Assembly (NCBI GenBank): GCA_001599755.1
Contig: BCHX01000005.1
Location: forward strand, 4,274,409 to 4,338,408
Direction of reading: 5' to 3'
DNA from: Gliomastix tumulicola
Taxonomy: Eukaryota; Ascomycota; Sordariomycetes; Hypocreales; Bionectriaceae
DNA length: 64,000 bases
Shown in pieces: positions 43,438-54,666 of the stretch. The notes under the pieces were generated by a model. It saw only the letters and a list, made by a program, of their open reading frames with translations, did not search any database and was not told the origin of the DNA. Position numbers and translations under genes: made by a program. Each line of letters starts with the position of its first letter. Positions within the stretch are counted from its first letter, which is position 1.

Positions 43438-46400
43438 CTAACCACGCTCCTGCTCCCTCAGCCAAGGGAAAGTCTTTTCCCACCACTCTGCAGAGGTAGT
43501 TGCCTCGACTCTACCCCCCTTGCTTGCCTTCGACCTTCCACTCGCCGTGGTCTGACTGCCGCCCGATACAGTGGTCTTGGTCTTGTAGAGGAAATCCTCC
43601 ATATCCTTCGGCAACAGCTGCGGGAGGGGTTTCACCTTGCAATCCTTAGAGCAATCGTGAAACCACTTCTCCTTGTCGTTGCTCTTGTACTTGGCATCGC
43701 TCTTCCCGATCTGGGCGACCCGCCTCTCAAAGTCCTCCCGCCTGATCTGCAGATGATCCTGCGACTCCCTAGTCAGAGTCCTGATGCTGTCCACGGACGG
43801 CAGCGCGGGGATCTGTAGGCCGGGCCAGGATGGCAGCCAGTACAGCCATCGGTCCTCCTTGAACGAGCTCGTCTGGGGGAAGAGCTCGTTGGCAACGCGG
43901 ACGCGCCGGCCGTCGGCCTCGTCGAGGATCATCATGGAGATCTCGACTCGTCGCTGCATGGCCTCGAGTCTCGGGATGGCGATCTTTTCGAGGAGGAACA
44001 CCATCTTCTCGAACTCGCGGATGACGCAGTTGACAGTGCAGGCCCGGCTCACTTCTGCGTCGATGCACTCGTGGGCATGGGGAGGGAGGTCGGAGATGCC
44101 CCAGTGGATGTCTATAAGCCGTTTGCGCAGGTCTCGCAGCTCGTGTAGCAGGTCCTCAAGGGCCTTCTGGTAGGGGCTGAGGTACGGTCCCAGCTCGTCC
44201 GTGGGCAGGTTGCCCATCTTCACGCACAGGGGATCCGAGAAGTCGAACCGGTTCAGATGGCAGTAGCTCATCGCGAGAATGTCAGTGGCCGTCTTGTTCT
44301 CGAACTGCCTCCAGGGGAACAGCAAACGTCCCCGAAGCCCGCCGTCGCAGTCTGCCGGAGGAGGAGCAGATACATCGCGTTCTCGTTCTCGCTCACGGAG
44401 GCAAGCTAGTCGCTCCTTGTCTGCGCCGCCATAGTCACTCGACGCGTTGCGCATAGCGCGGCCGATCTCATTCAGGGTCCCTTTGCGCACTGAGAGATGT
44501 CTCTCGGCCGCACCCATGCCGTTGGTCTTGGGCTTGTGCATGCGCGGCACGGCGCGGTCGTACTCGGCGACGAAGGCGTTCATGGCTCTCCTGACCTGCC
44601 CGCTGACCATCCTCATGCCGAGACTAAGGTCTGCTTCCACAAGGTGGCGACAGGGCGGAAGTTGACGGCCCGCCGGGGCTGGAGCCTTGTCGGGCTGGAG
44701 AAACCCAGCGCCTTGGTACATCGACTGCTCCTTGAAGAAGCTGTCGATGGCATCCGAGAAGCTGTGGACGAACACGGGCTCGGGGACGTAGTTGCCGTCA
44801 GCATCCTGACTCCAAGGCTCCCCGCGCGGCTGGAAATCGGTTGTGTTGGCGAGCTGGCCGTTCAGAACGGGGTTGGTGTTCAGCTCGAGACCGTAGAGAT
44901 TCTTGACCTGGTCGACCACATCCAGCTCGCCCAGCACTAGGACAGACGGGACCGAGCTGTAGAGGTGGAAGAGCATGTCTGTCTGCTCGAAGTAGTCCAG
45001 CTCCTTGAACGTGGGCATGGGAACAGAAGAGCCTCGGGCAAAGTAGATCGCAACGGCTACGGCGGTGACTATTCCTGCGGTGACGGTGAGCCGGCCTCGA
45101 GGCACAGCTCTGAGCAGGCGGGCAGCCTGTGATAGAATGGCGTTCCATCCCCTGCTGTTGAGGTCTCTGATTGACGCAGCGACGGCGGGCAGATGGGAAA
45201 ATGACTGCCGGATCCTACGGCAGATCGATTGCAAGCTGGTTTGGTCAGTTTCAGGTAACGCTGCCACGACCGAGGAAAACTTACCGGTTAATGACGCTGC
45301 TGGACCAGGTGTTGTTGGCATCTTCTGGAACCACGGGCTCCGCGGGAACTGAGCCCCCCTCTTGATCGTCGTCCTCAAGATCAACGTGCCCAAGGTTAAC
45401 CGTGCTGGTAGGCTCACCTAGGATATGTCAGTACTCAGCGACATCACGAAGAGACCTGCGGCGGAAACCGATGTACTCACCAAAAGGCGCTGGTAGCTGC
45501 CCCTCCCCATCTGCTACGCTGATATGAGAAACCTGATGTCTCTTGGGTGTTCTCGGAGCACCGTCACTGTCGCTGTCGTCTCCTTCGTTTTCTGCATCCC
45601 GGCTGCGTTTGTTCTGGCTACGCGGCTGATAAGGCGTGGGAGCATCGATAGTTCGTCTACCTCCTGATGTCGCGCCGTGCCCTAGAGGAGGTTGATGGCT
45701 GCTGCCTGGGTCTTGCGTTGTCGCAGGCTTGCCCTCAAAGGTCAAGATGATCGACCCGTCGTCGTTTGGCAGCGGCCAGTCATCGTAGATATGGAGCTCA
45801 ATGTCTTGGGGGCGTTCGTCAGGGCGTCTTTGAATCGACAGTGTCAGGCGGACATAGCGACGACCTTCATCAGCGTGAGCATCAGCGTGGGCATCAGCGT
45901 GGACAGCAGCGTGAGCAGCAGCGTGGGCGTCATTGTGGGCGTCATCGTTGGGAGAATTAGAACCAGGGTCGTCCACTCGTTCCTCATCGTCATCCATTGG
46001 TCCATCCTTATCGTCACCAGCAGGCTCGTCCCATTGACGGCTATGACGAGGGCTGATGTTACCAAAGAAGTCGACGACACCGTAGCCGGCATCGCTTGCT
46101 GGGCTATAATCCTTGTTGATCAGGTCTGGCTCGTCGTGGTCTTGCTCGTAGTCTTCGAATTCATAGTCCCCAAAGATGACCGGCTGATCGTTAGGTTTGT
46201 GATGATGGGTTTCTTCGCCCGTCTGAGATGTGAACTCGGCATGATTTGCCGGGGGCGAAGGTGCGGATGAGCGAGAGAAAGAAGTAGGTGCGGGGGATAG
46301 AGAGGGTGTCACTCCTCCAAGGGAAGCTGTTGCATCATAATTAGGTGAAGGAGGGGCCCCGGGAGAAGGAGCTGCGAGACGGGGCCAGTCTCCATGAAGG

Positions 46401-46825
46401 GGGGACACTTGCACTGGTGGAGGACTATGGCTTTGGGGAACAGGAGAAAAAGGAGGATCACTGGGGTTGTAGGAGGAGGGAGAATCAGAATCAGAGGAGG
46501 ATTCACGAGGTTGGAGGGCCAGAGCCGGGGAAGGGCGTGGAAGCGTCAAAGACTTCGGCGCAATGGATTGCTGTGGTGTCGCTGTGCTTGGAGCCGGCTG
46601 CTTCTTCTGAGGGTCAGCACGCGGCGGCGACGAGGAGGGAGGAGGTGGAGGCAGAGTAGGAGCTCGCCTCGCAGGGGTGCGAGCACGCCGCCTTGTCGAA
46701 GGTCTGGGGATCGAGTCGAGATCTGGTGTTGGAGCCGCCGGCCGGCCCTGAATGCGGCTACTGCGGCGGGCAGGCGTCGCCGGGACAGCAGGGCTGGCTT
46801 TGCTCCCTCTTCGCCTAGGTGCCAT
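43438..46825 (-). CDS. Large single-pass membrane protein with Pro-rich head and His/Ala/Asp repeats
   Basis: Two long ORFs join as one gene: exons 46825-45481, 45417-45285 and 45235-43438, with introns of 63 and 49 bp in phase, giving 1,091 residues from MAPRRRGSK. The first 490 residues are low-complexity: Pro/Ser-rich with basic stretches, an acidic part, and a run of AHADAHAD-like units near 45870-45960. One transmembrane segment (LTVTAGIVTAVAVAIYFA, about 540-558) separates this from a folded C-terminal region with several Cys (CHLNRFDFSDPLC, ACTVNCVIREFEKMVF) and coiled-coil-like helices (KALEDLLHELRDLRKRL). I recognise no family. A nuclear- or ER-membrane protein is a guess from the basic N-terminus and a single helix. 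Confidence 0.75.
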
Positions 46826-47597
46826 CGTGGATGCTCTGTTAGGGGAGAAGGAGAAGATCTGGAGGCGGGCGTATGCAGTCCTGCTGGTATCAGGGATCCA
46901 GATGGGCGCTGGGATGGGCAAAGGGCATCAACTTGGGAACAGCACGAGAAGATGAACCGGACAAGGAGGGGAAGAAATAGCTGAAGGCAGCCTCCATACA
47001 AATGACCTCTTGACTCTACGCTGTGATTGCCTCCTTGTTTTGCACCTTTGTCCGTTGTCATTTCATTGCGGGCCAGGGCGAACGATGCCGCTCGCCTGTG
47101 CGCCTTGAAAAGCGCAGACCGATTCCAAATATAACAGAACATGAACAAAGGAGTCATCGAGCTAGCGGACCGCCGTCATCGTCCGTTGTCTCCCGTGCAG
47201 TGAATCACAGACCTGATGAATGCTGCCGCCTAATCATAGCTTCATTGTATCTATGAATCAGCCCTTCTTGTACACCACTACATGACGCATGGGCGAAGAC
47301 TCAGTCTTTGTCTGCCCGTTGCTTAGCGATGTTTTGTTGGTGATTGTGTCGCTGTGCCCGCCAAATCGCCGACGATATTTGTCCGGGCGCCCGCCAGTGA
47401 CACATTGCATGACGCATGCTATGTGAGAAGGCCAGTGGTTTGAATATGGAATTGAGTTGAGGCCGGGGGAGAGTCATGAGTAGGCAGTGCTGACTCGAGA
47501 ATATGGAGAGAGTATTGAAGGGGTCAGTGACGCCGTTACATGGAGACGAAGGAAAGGAGTCTCGACATGTTTGCTTGAGATGTCCAACGGACAGTGG
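46826..47597. other. Intergenic between membrane-protein gene and alpha/beta hydrolase
   Basis: 772 bp; the left part holds the promoter of the membrane-protein gene. No gene or motif is seen. Confidence 0.45.
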
Positions 47598-48629
47598 TCA
47601 GATGGCCTCAGTGACTCTCTCAATCATATCGATGACTGTGCCAGCTGAAAATGCAGGATCATCCCTGGGAATGAAATGCCCGCATCCCTGGGCGATTATG
47701 ACGCCCTTGACTTGCTCAGGCTCCGACAGTTTGAGGAGGCCTTGATTGTAACGGTCCCAAACAGGTTGCATGTAGCTCTTCGTGAAGGTGACGGGGGTCT
47801 TCATGTCGCCCTCCAGGCTCTGACGTGCAAATGTCTCCCTGTCATGGCCAACAACGGTCAGGAGTGGCGGCCTGCCTCCAGATCCCGACAGCAGCGGTGC
47901 GTCTGATTTTGGGAGCAGCTCTGCCAGATTGCGCCGATCTAGGCCCTCTCCATTCTTCACGTCTGGAGCAAATCGCTGGCGGAACTGTTGCCGCTGCTCG
48001 ACGAGGATCTCTGTCGTGATGCCGTCTGGCAAAGAGCTGGGATCGAAGTCTGGACTGCTCGGGTCGGGGAACATGTCGATGAAGTTTTGGTTCGCCATCA
48101 TGCTGTCGAGAAAGACGATGCCTGCTACCATGTTCTGGTATTTCTGTGCATATAGGCGGGAGATTGGGCAGCCGATGGAGGATGCCACGAACACGAGGCG
48201 TTTTCGAGGCACTTGATCCGTCTGGATATGATTGATGAGCTGGTCGAGATCATCCACCACGTCCATGATGCCGTGGCCGTATCCGGGCTCCATTCCGGGC
48301 TCAGCATCGAGGGGATCAGGATCTGACAGCCCCTGGCCGTGCCGGTCGTAGGCTAGCATCTCGGGTCGAGAGCCATCATCGGTCAGGCCTCGTAGGGCGT
48401 CAAGCACGGCCTCCATGACGGGGAGCCAGGCCGACTTGGGGAGGATGAGGCCATTGACGAAGACGACAAGAGTTCTGGATAGATCGCCGTCTCCGGCAGC
48501 CTCGACTCGGGAGACTGCCAGAGCAGCGGATGGTTTGGATGGCAGAAACAAGTGACCGTGCACAATGTCCTGTGCTGTCTCCCTCGACTGAGACCCTTCA
48601 TCCCCGTCGGGTCTTGGAGAATGGCTCAT
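47598..48629 (-). CDS. Alpha/beta hydrolase
   Basis: One exon of 343 residues from ATG 48627-48629; the open frame further upstream starts only with GTG. The fold is visible as strand and oxyanion region LVVFVNGLILPKSAW, AYDRHGQGLSDPD, then the nucleophile elbow VASSIGCP (Ser about 151; Ala replaces the usual first Gly of GxSxG), VFLDSMMANQ, and the catalytic His in IAQGCGHFIPRDDP (about 323). There is no signal peptide. Substrate unknown; such AB-hydrolase-1 proteins act on esters, epoxides or lactones. Confidence 0.88.
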   Translation of the reverse strand: MSHSPRPDGDEGSQSRETAQDIVHGHLFLPSKPSAALAVSRVEAAGDGDLSRTLVVFVNGLILPKSAWLPVMEAVLDALRGLTDDGSRPEMLAYDRHGQGLSDPDPLDAEPGMEPGYGHGIMDVVDDLDQLINHIQTDQVPRKRLVFVASSIGCPISRLYAQKYQNMVAGIVFLDSMMANQNFIDMFPDPSSPDFDPSSLPDGITTEILVEQRQQFRQRFAPDVKNGEGLDRRNLAELLPKSDAPLLSGSGGRPPLLTVVGHDRETFARQSLEGDMKTPVTFTKSYMQPVWDRYNQGLLKLSEPEQVKGVIIAQGCGHFIPRDDPAFSAGTVIDMIERVTEAI

Positions 48630-49431
48630 CTGGTTCAGTTGTAGCAACGAGCCCGCGATCTCTGTCGCTGAGGCCGAGGACAATGGTCGTGTTTGTTCGG
48701 TCCAGTGAGGTGAGAGGGGAAGAACGGAACAGTGACGTTTCACTGCGGCTTGTACCCACTTGCATGAAGTCGTCACGTTTGGTCACATGATGACTTCCCT
48801 CATCCTCTTCCTCTTCCGCCTCCCCTTCGTCATCTGGAGGGAGTAAAGAAAGTCCGCCTCTCCTCCCACACTGCCGCTCGGTCATGGCCAAGCTCCTTGT
48901 TGGTAAAGAGAGAAACGAGACGGTCTGCATAGCTTCGTAGCCGATTTATAATCGTGGCTGATTTCTAATCTCCGCCGTCGACGTCGAAGCAATGGCAAGG
49001 ATATCAAGTCCTCGTGCGCGTGGACTATGCTCGTTAGTTAGCTTGGAGAGAAGCCGCAGTGCTGACCCGCGGCTGGAAGACTCCACGTGGCGTCGCTGAA
49101 AGTTGCCATCCTCAAGCGGCCGGGTCTTGGGTGCATCTGACGATTTCCGTCTTGGGACATTTTGTCGCCTGGATCGGAGATAAGCCACAGGCTACACTAA
49201 GCCCGCCCCAGTAGATCTCGAGCTCTGATCTTGAGCTGAACTGTTCCACGATGTTTGCGACGTTCTGATTAGAATGATGACGGTAGGAGAGCATGGGAAG
49301 GCGCCGAGTGGGAGATTGAGGGAAAGAGATATAAGATCACGATGGAGCACGTCTCAAAGACACGACCTATCTCAGCATCACAACTCTCGTCCAACATCCT
49401 CAGTTACTTTTTCTTAGCCTTTCAAATCACA
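48630..49431. other. Divergent intergenic region, alpha/beta hydrolase and NmrA-like genes
   Basis: 802 bp between two diverging starts. TATAAGAT near 49330, about 100 bp before the NmrA-like ATG, is a TATA-box candidate. No gene is supported. Confidence 0.4.
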
Positions 49432-50355
49432 ATGTCTACTTATCTCTTCACCCAAGCCACTGGCCAGCAGGCCCAATGGGCCATCGCCTCCCTTCTGGAA
49501 TCCAACGCCAAGATCCACGCCGTTGTGCGCGACCCTTCCAAGCCCCTGCCCTCGGTCCTCAAGCACCCCGACGTCACCGTCTTCAAGGGCGACAGCTTGG
49601 ACTTTGACAGCATCTTCAAGGCGGCCCAGGGCTGCACGGGTGCCTACCTCAACACCTACCCCATCCCTGGCGTCGAGATCCAGCAGGCAAAGACCATCTG
49701 CGACGCAAGCAAGAAGGCCGGCATCAAGACCTTGGTGGCCTGCACCACCTTCTTCACGGGCAACAAACCCCTGTGGGACAACGAGCACACAAGGGAGATT
49801 GGCCTGCATGCGTACTTCAGCGGCAAGTCGGAGGTCGAGGATGCCGTCCGCGGCGCCGGCTTCGACGCCTACACTATTCTTCGCCCGGCGTTCATCCACT
49901 TCGACTACTTCACGCCGAGCGTGCTGGGGAACTTCCCCGAGCTCACCACCGAGGCGACGCTGTACCACATGTACGACGAGGAGGCCCGCATGCCACACAC
50001 GGCCGGCGAGACCATCGGCAAATACGTCGCCGCGGCCCTCCAGGATCCCGCCAAGTTCGGAGGCGCCGAGATCGAGCTCGGAAACGAGTACCTCTCCATC
50101 AAGGATGCGCGCGACATCGTGGCCAAGGCGAGCGGCAGGGCCATCCAGCTGAAGAGGATCCCCCTTGAGGAGAAGGACGCTGGGGTGCAGGCTGTGTTTG
50201 CCCGCCGCTTCCACCTCTGGGTCAACGCCAGCGACTTTAGCAGTGGGAAGGCTGGAGTCAACGCGACGCAGGAGAAGTACGGGATCCCGTTCACCTCGCT
50301 GGCGGAGACGTTCGAGAAAGAGGCGTCGCGACTTGCAGAGACGCTGCCCAACTGA
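49432..50355 (+). CDS. NmrA-like NAD(P)-binding protein with altered glycine loop
   Basis: A single exon of 307 residues from MSTYLFTQATGQQAQW; the in-frame upstream ATG (49342) adds a non-conserved tail. Overall it matches NmrA/isoflavone-reductase-like proteins: IHAVVRDPSKPLP, VTVFKGDSLDFDSIF, GAYLNTYP, LVACTTFF, YFSGKSEVEDAVR (the KxxxE region) and YTILRPAFI. The binding loop, normally GATGxxG, is QATGQQA, so two of the three glycines are replaced. The protein may bind NAD(P) weakly or act as a redox sensor, as NmrA does, rather than as an enzyme. High GC3 codon use fits strong expression. Confidence 0.9.
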   Translation: MSTYLFTQATGQQAQWAIASLLESNAKIHAVVRDPSKPLPSVLKHPDVTVFKGDSLDFDSIFKAAQGCTGAYLNTYPIPGVEIQQAKTICDASKKAGIKTLVACTTFFTGNKPLWDNEHTREIGLHAYFSGKSEVEDAVRGAGFDAYTILRPAFIHFDYFTPSVLGNFPELTTEATLYHMYDEEARMPHTAGETIGKYVAAALQDPAKFGGAEIELGNEYLSIKDARDIVAKASGRAIQLKRIPLEEKDAGVQAVFARRFHLWVNASDFSSGKAGVNATQEKYGIPFTSLAETFEKEASRLAETLPN

Positions 50356-51111
50356 GATGGCAGGCACAAGAGTAACGCTTCGGGAGGACACATGAGTCGG
50401 CGAATTCGATATTTTAGAGTCTACATGAATAAGCATATAAATTCGCTGCAGCTGCTCGGATCCCGGCACAGCAGTCGTGTATGTGTGTGTGTGTGTGTCT
50501 CCAGGTCGGAGACTTTTCACCGTGCTAAGGAACAACCATTACCCTGCTTGCAAGATCTGTGCTAAGAAGATCCGGCAAAGCCCTCAAGTCTCTAGATCCG
50601 GACCGCCTACCCGTCATCGAGTCTGGGCTCTGGCGTCTCATGTGATTCAACGGGTGAGACCAGGATCTCTATCTCGATGCTCCGCCACGATCGAAGAGAA
50701 GCCGTTTTGTCTCTAGCCAGTGCTAGTTGATGACCATTGAAGCTTGTCTGTGCGGTAGTGCCTCGACATCAGATCATCACAATCGCGAGCCAATCAGTTT
50801 CCACGGCTATTACGCCCATTCCATTGCAGCGAGTCATGTGGCGCACAAAGCTGGATCTCATAGTCTGGGGCATCGAGGCAGGCTCGAGTCCGTCTGAACC
50901 TTGACCCCTCAACGGCCGCTGACGCTTCGAAGGCGATCTGCATGACTCGAGCCGTTTTAAAAGACGGACAGGCTAATAAAAGAACCATAAACGGGATGTT
51001 CTGGGGTATTCTTGGACCTCTGATCAACACAAGCCGCGGACTCCGACGAGTCCCTCACCACATGTCTCCCCCTCATCACCACAGACGCAGCACGCTTCAC
51101 GAGGAAGGACA
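50356..51111. other. Intergenic with GT microsatellite
   Basis: 756 bp with a (GT)n run at 50478-50498 and no gene supported. Confidence 0.5.
50478..50498. repeat. GT dinucleotide microsatellite
   Basis: A (TG)n run of about ten units in the intergenic region downstream of the NmrA-like gene. Confidence 0.9.
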
Positions 51112-52839
51112 ATGGTCTTGTCGCACCTTGCGCAGCGTGCTGTCTCTGGCTTCAACGGCGGTGATCCCAGCAAGTACCCCGGCGCGTTTCCTCCCCCGCA
51201 TGGCGTCACGCCGAACCTGGTGAATCCGCCGGACGCGGGGAGGCAGGGCGGGATCGCTGGGCTAACGGTGTGTCTTGCGCTGGCGACAATCTTGTTTGTG
51301 GTGCGGGTGTATGTGAAGCTGAGGATCACGCGGCGGCTGCTGCTGGAAGACTGTATGTGGATGTGGTCCCTGCTTGAATACCCTTTGATGCGTGGCATGG
51401 GCTGACAGTGTGAGCAGTGGCGTGTTGTATTGCTTGGGTGAGTTGGGCAGAGCGTTATGACGCTGACGGAGGACATAACGACTGACTGGGATAGGCGATG
51501 ATTGTGCTGTATACTGCTACCTCGGCGATGAGTGCGTGGAATATCCCTTGGCGACTATTGATCATCAGTATTGACAGCTTTCACAGTGATCCATTACGGC
51601 CTCGGCCACCACTCCTGGGACGTATCAGTCGATGAGTACGCCAACCTCCTCAAGGTCAGCGGACTCATCTTCATCCCACTCTATGACCCATCACTGACAG
51701 ACACCCCCCAGTGGCTCTACATCACGTCGATCGTCTACGAACCCGCCGCCTTCTTCACCAAGGCCGCGCTCCTCCTCCTCCTCGCGCGCATCTTCGCCGT
51801 CAAGACGGCCGTCAGCCGCAGCATCTACGGCTTCATCCTCTTCCTCCTCGTCGTCTACATCCCCATCTTCGCCGTCAAGATCGCGCTCTGCCACCCCATC
51901 GCCGCCTTCTGGGACCCGACCGTCCGCGGCAACTGCCTCAACCTGCGCAAGATCCTCATCATCGACGTCGCCTTCGCCATCGCCACCGACTCGGCCATCT
52001 CCATCATCCCGCTGCCGCTGATCTGGAAGCTGCGCATGAGCTGGCGGCGCAAGGCCAAGATCATGGTCCTGCTGGGCGCGGGCGGCGTCGCCACGGCCGT
52101 CACGATATACCGGCTCGTCAAGCTGACGCAGTACGTCGACAGCTCGGACGTGGCGTCGGATTTCGTGCTGCTGGATGTGCTGACTCTGCTGGAGCTGACG
52201 ATCGGGCTCGTTTGCTCGTGTCTGCCCGCGCTGAATATTCTGATTGAGTATTCGCGGCGGCGGCCGTCGTCTGATGCAAACTCGCCGCGCAGTCGTTCCA
52301 AATGGAGAGAAGAAAGGGGAGGGGGAGAGGGAGGGAGAAGCAGTCGGCGACTGACGGGAGGGCTCACGTGGCACTGGCTGGAGTCGTATTCCACGCCGGA
52401 AGAGAATGATAGGCCGCCGACGACGACGACGAAGAAAGTCACGCCGCCGTCCAAGGCTCGACAGAATACACGGAACACGCAGACGTCGGCTCGGACGGAC
52501 TTTGACGTGCAGCTGGCGATGCTCTCCGGCCGGGATGTAAGTGACGCAGGGTATAGCGACGGCAGTGTCAGAGGCAGCAATGATGAAGAGATGGCCGATG
52601 CATGGTTCAACAGTGATAGGGCGACGGCGTGCCACGGACGGAGGGAGGGCTGGCTGCATGCGGCTTCACGGAACCCGAGTCGTCTGTCGATCCCGCATCG
52701 AGGCGATGGCGAGAGCGAGCGGACGGACGAGAGTAAGCAGTCGAAAGCCATATCAGACCAGCTCGCCGAGATGAGTGGCAATCGGCCTTGGGGCTACATC
52801 TGGGATGGCAGGAGAAATTCAGAAGTGAAGCCATCATAG
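51112..52839 (+). CDS. Seven-helix rhodopsin-domain (PTH11-like) integral membrane protein
   Basis: Five exons (51112-51352, 51418-51437, 51495-51531, 51578-51654, 51712-52839) join in phase to 500 residues. After an exposed N-terminus come about seven transmembrane helices with family landmarks: LTVCLALATILFVVRVYVKLR, VIHYGLGHHSWDV, YITSIVYEPAAFFTKAALLLL, FAVKIALCHPIAAFWDP with NCLN, and ATDSAISIIPLPLIWKLRM. These are the hallmarks of the fungal rhodopsin domain (formerly DUF). A long hydrophilic C-terminal tail with Ser, Arg and acidic residues follows (about 230-500). Proteins of this class sit in the plasma membrane and some act as PTH11-type receptors; the ligand is unknown. It lacks a CFEM domain. 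Confidence 0.9.
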
Positions 52840-53283
52840 CGACATAGAGTATTATAATCATCAGAGCGACGCACTGCAGCATCGACTTGAAGAGGGGGCA
52901 TCTTCACGTTCTTCTCTTCACCGCGATCATCATTTGAGACATATTTGTTCATGGTTGGACTGGTTCCTTGGCCAGCATCGAATGATGACCGGCGGATGCA
53001 CAGCTGGTGCATTTCTAACTATTGCTTCTATTTACGGGCATCACTGTCATACGATCGGACAGTGCAGTACATATACAGGTGAGTACGCGTCGTGAGCTCG
53101 AGCTATACCCTCCTCTGTGCAGGGTGTCCAGATTGACCTCAAGGGAGGGATCTGGTTGATGACACGCTCCAGCATGCAGCACTGGAACGTGCCGTCGGCT
53201 CACCCTGAAGAAATAAAACAACGCACAAAAGAAGAATAACAACTTCGACCCTTCCCTCCCCTCCAGCTTTTGGCTTTGGCTCC
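52840..53283. other. Convergent intergenic region
   Basis: 444 bp between two converging stops; nothing recognised. Confidence 0.5.
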
Positions 53284-54320
53284 TCACCCAGCGCTATGAG
53301 GACCTAGCGGACAAACAAGAGGAGGCCCTTGAAGGCAGCCGCTTCGGGCCGCCTCTTTGTGACCCTTGTTCTGCTTCTGAGCGCCACAGCTCCCTTTATG
53401 CATGCGCAGCGTGTGCGGGCGTGCAAAGCCGGTCTTCTTCCAGCAGCCGGGCTTGTCGCACTTGAACGGCTTTACGTGCCTCTCGATATGCTGACTGCGG
53501 AGATGATGTGGCAAAGATGTGTCAACAACAGATAATAGATGACACACTGTGTGGTATTCCCGTGGGGGGGTAGCAAGTTGTTGAGGGGTTGGGCTTACCG
53601 AAAGTCCGAGTTGTGTATAAACACTTTCAGCCTTCCATTCTGCTTGTCCACGCCGCCGAGGCGACAGTCATACGTGTTGGGGCAGCAGTAGCGGCCCTTG
53701 CCGCGCGGGGCGAGCATGTCCAGGAGTGCCTGGTCCATGGCGGCGGGGATGAAGACGGGCTGCTCAGGCGGATCGTCCGCCAAGGAGATCTCGTCATCGT
53801 CCAGCAAGATGGAGCGTTTGTCGGTCGAGCCGACAGTCAGCGTGGGCAGCCTGCTGGCCCTCTTGGGGCCCATCGACGGCGATTGGTTGGGCGACGACGG
53901 GTAAGAAGAAGACGGGGACGAAGAAGACGGGGAAGAAGAAGACGGGGAAGAAGAAGAAGAAGACGACGACGACGACGACGACGACGACAATGGGGACGAA
54001 GCACCCGCCGCCGCGGCAGCGCTCAAGTCAGCCGCAGGAGGCACATAAGCCTTTAGAGGGGGCAGCTCGAGGGCGGGGTCAGTCAGATTGACAGGACGCC
54101 AGCTGCCTGGTTTGGTGGACCGCTCCCAGGCGCGCGCATCCTCTCTGTTGGCAGACGGATCCTGGTGCTGGAGCTTGTAGCTGATCCTCTGGCTGGTGTG
54201 TCTCGCGTGCTTCCCACCCGCTCTCTGGGGGCGGACAACGGTCATGTTGGGCTCGGGACTGCTGCTTCTGCTGCTTCTGCTGCTGTTACAACCTCGCTCG
54301 ACCATCGTCCACCACAGCAT
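53284..54320 (-). CDS. Serine-rich C2H2-type zinc-finger protein
   Basis: Two exons (54320-53599 and 53494-53284) splice in phase to 310 residues. The middle holds a poly-Ser/Pro tract (about residues 105-150) encoded by GAC/GAA repeats on the plus strand, flanked by a poly-Ala run. The C-terminal part has a first Cys pair (RYCCPNTYDC) and QHIERHVKPFKC spanning the intron, then a finger KPFKCDKPGCWKKTGFARPHTLRMH. The linker HxxRHVKPFKC is characteristic of fungal C2H2 pairs. The first finger is atypical. It is likely a nuclear DNA-binding regulator; its targets are unknown. An internal Met (residue 26) is another possible start. Confidence 0.8.
53920..53990. repeat. GAC/GAAGAA trinucleotide repeat tract (coding, poly-Ser on minus strand)
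   Basis: Imperfect GAAGAAGAC units run into a pure GAC run. Both encode Ser-rich sequence in the zinc-finger gene, a likely length-variable site. Confidence 0.85.
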
Positions 54321-54666
54321 GGTTTGGAAGGAGGAGAAAAATTTTTCATCGCGCTTGACGCTGGGCGGTGACCTTCTATGGCTTGCATTGTGCGACGTGA
54401 GATGGACGCGCCATTGGTCAGGGGTGAGGGAGGTGAGGGGTCAGTGGCGAGTGTGCTGAGAAGAAGTGAGGCTGACGTCTTGCATGTGAAGTGCATAAGT
54501 CGCTGCCCTAAGTGGCTTAGTTCCAGACACGTCTTTATTTATTCCTGTCTGTCTCTCGATTCTGATTTGTTCGCTCATATGTGTGCATTCCTCGTCATCT
54601 GCCCCTGAATGGATGGAGTCCGCTCGCTCTCTGTCAGCACCGGCGAGCAGCAGCGCGTCAGCCACT
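54321..54666. other. Intergenic between zinc-finger and SDR genes
   Basis: 346 bp; promoter of the zinc-finger gene and 3' side of the SDR gene. No motif recognised. Confidence 0.4.

Noticed and set aside
49414..50535. 373-codon minus-strand ORF antisense to the NmrA-like gene
   Set aside because: Leu/Gly/Val/Arg-rich shadow of high-GC3 coding sequence on the plus strand.
51691..52594. Long minus-strand ORFs within the rhodopsin-domain gene
   Set aside because: Asp/Gly/Glu/Arg-rich frame shadows of helices on the plus strand.
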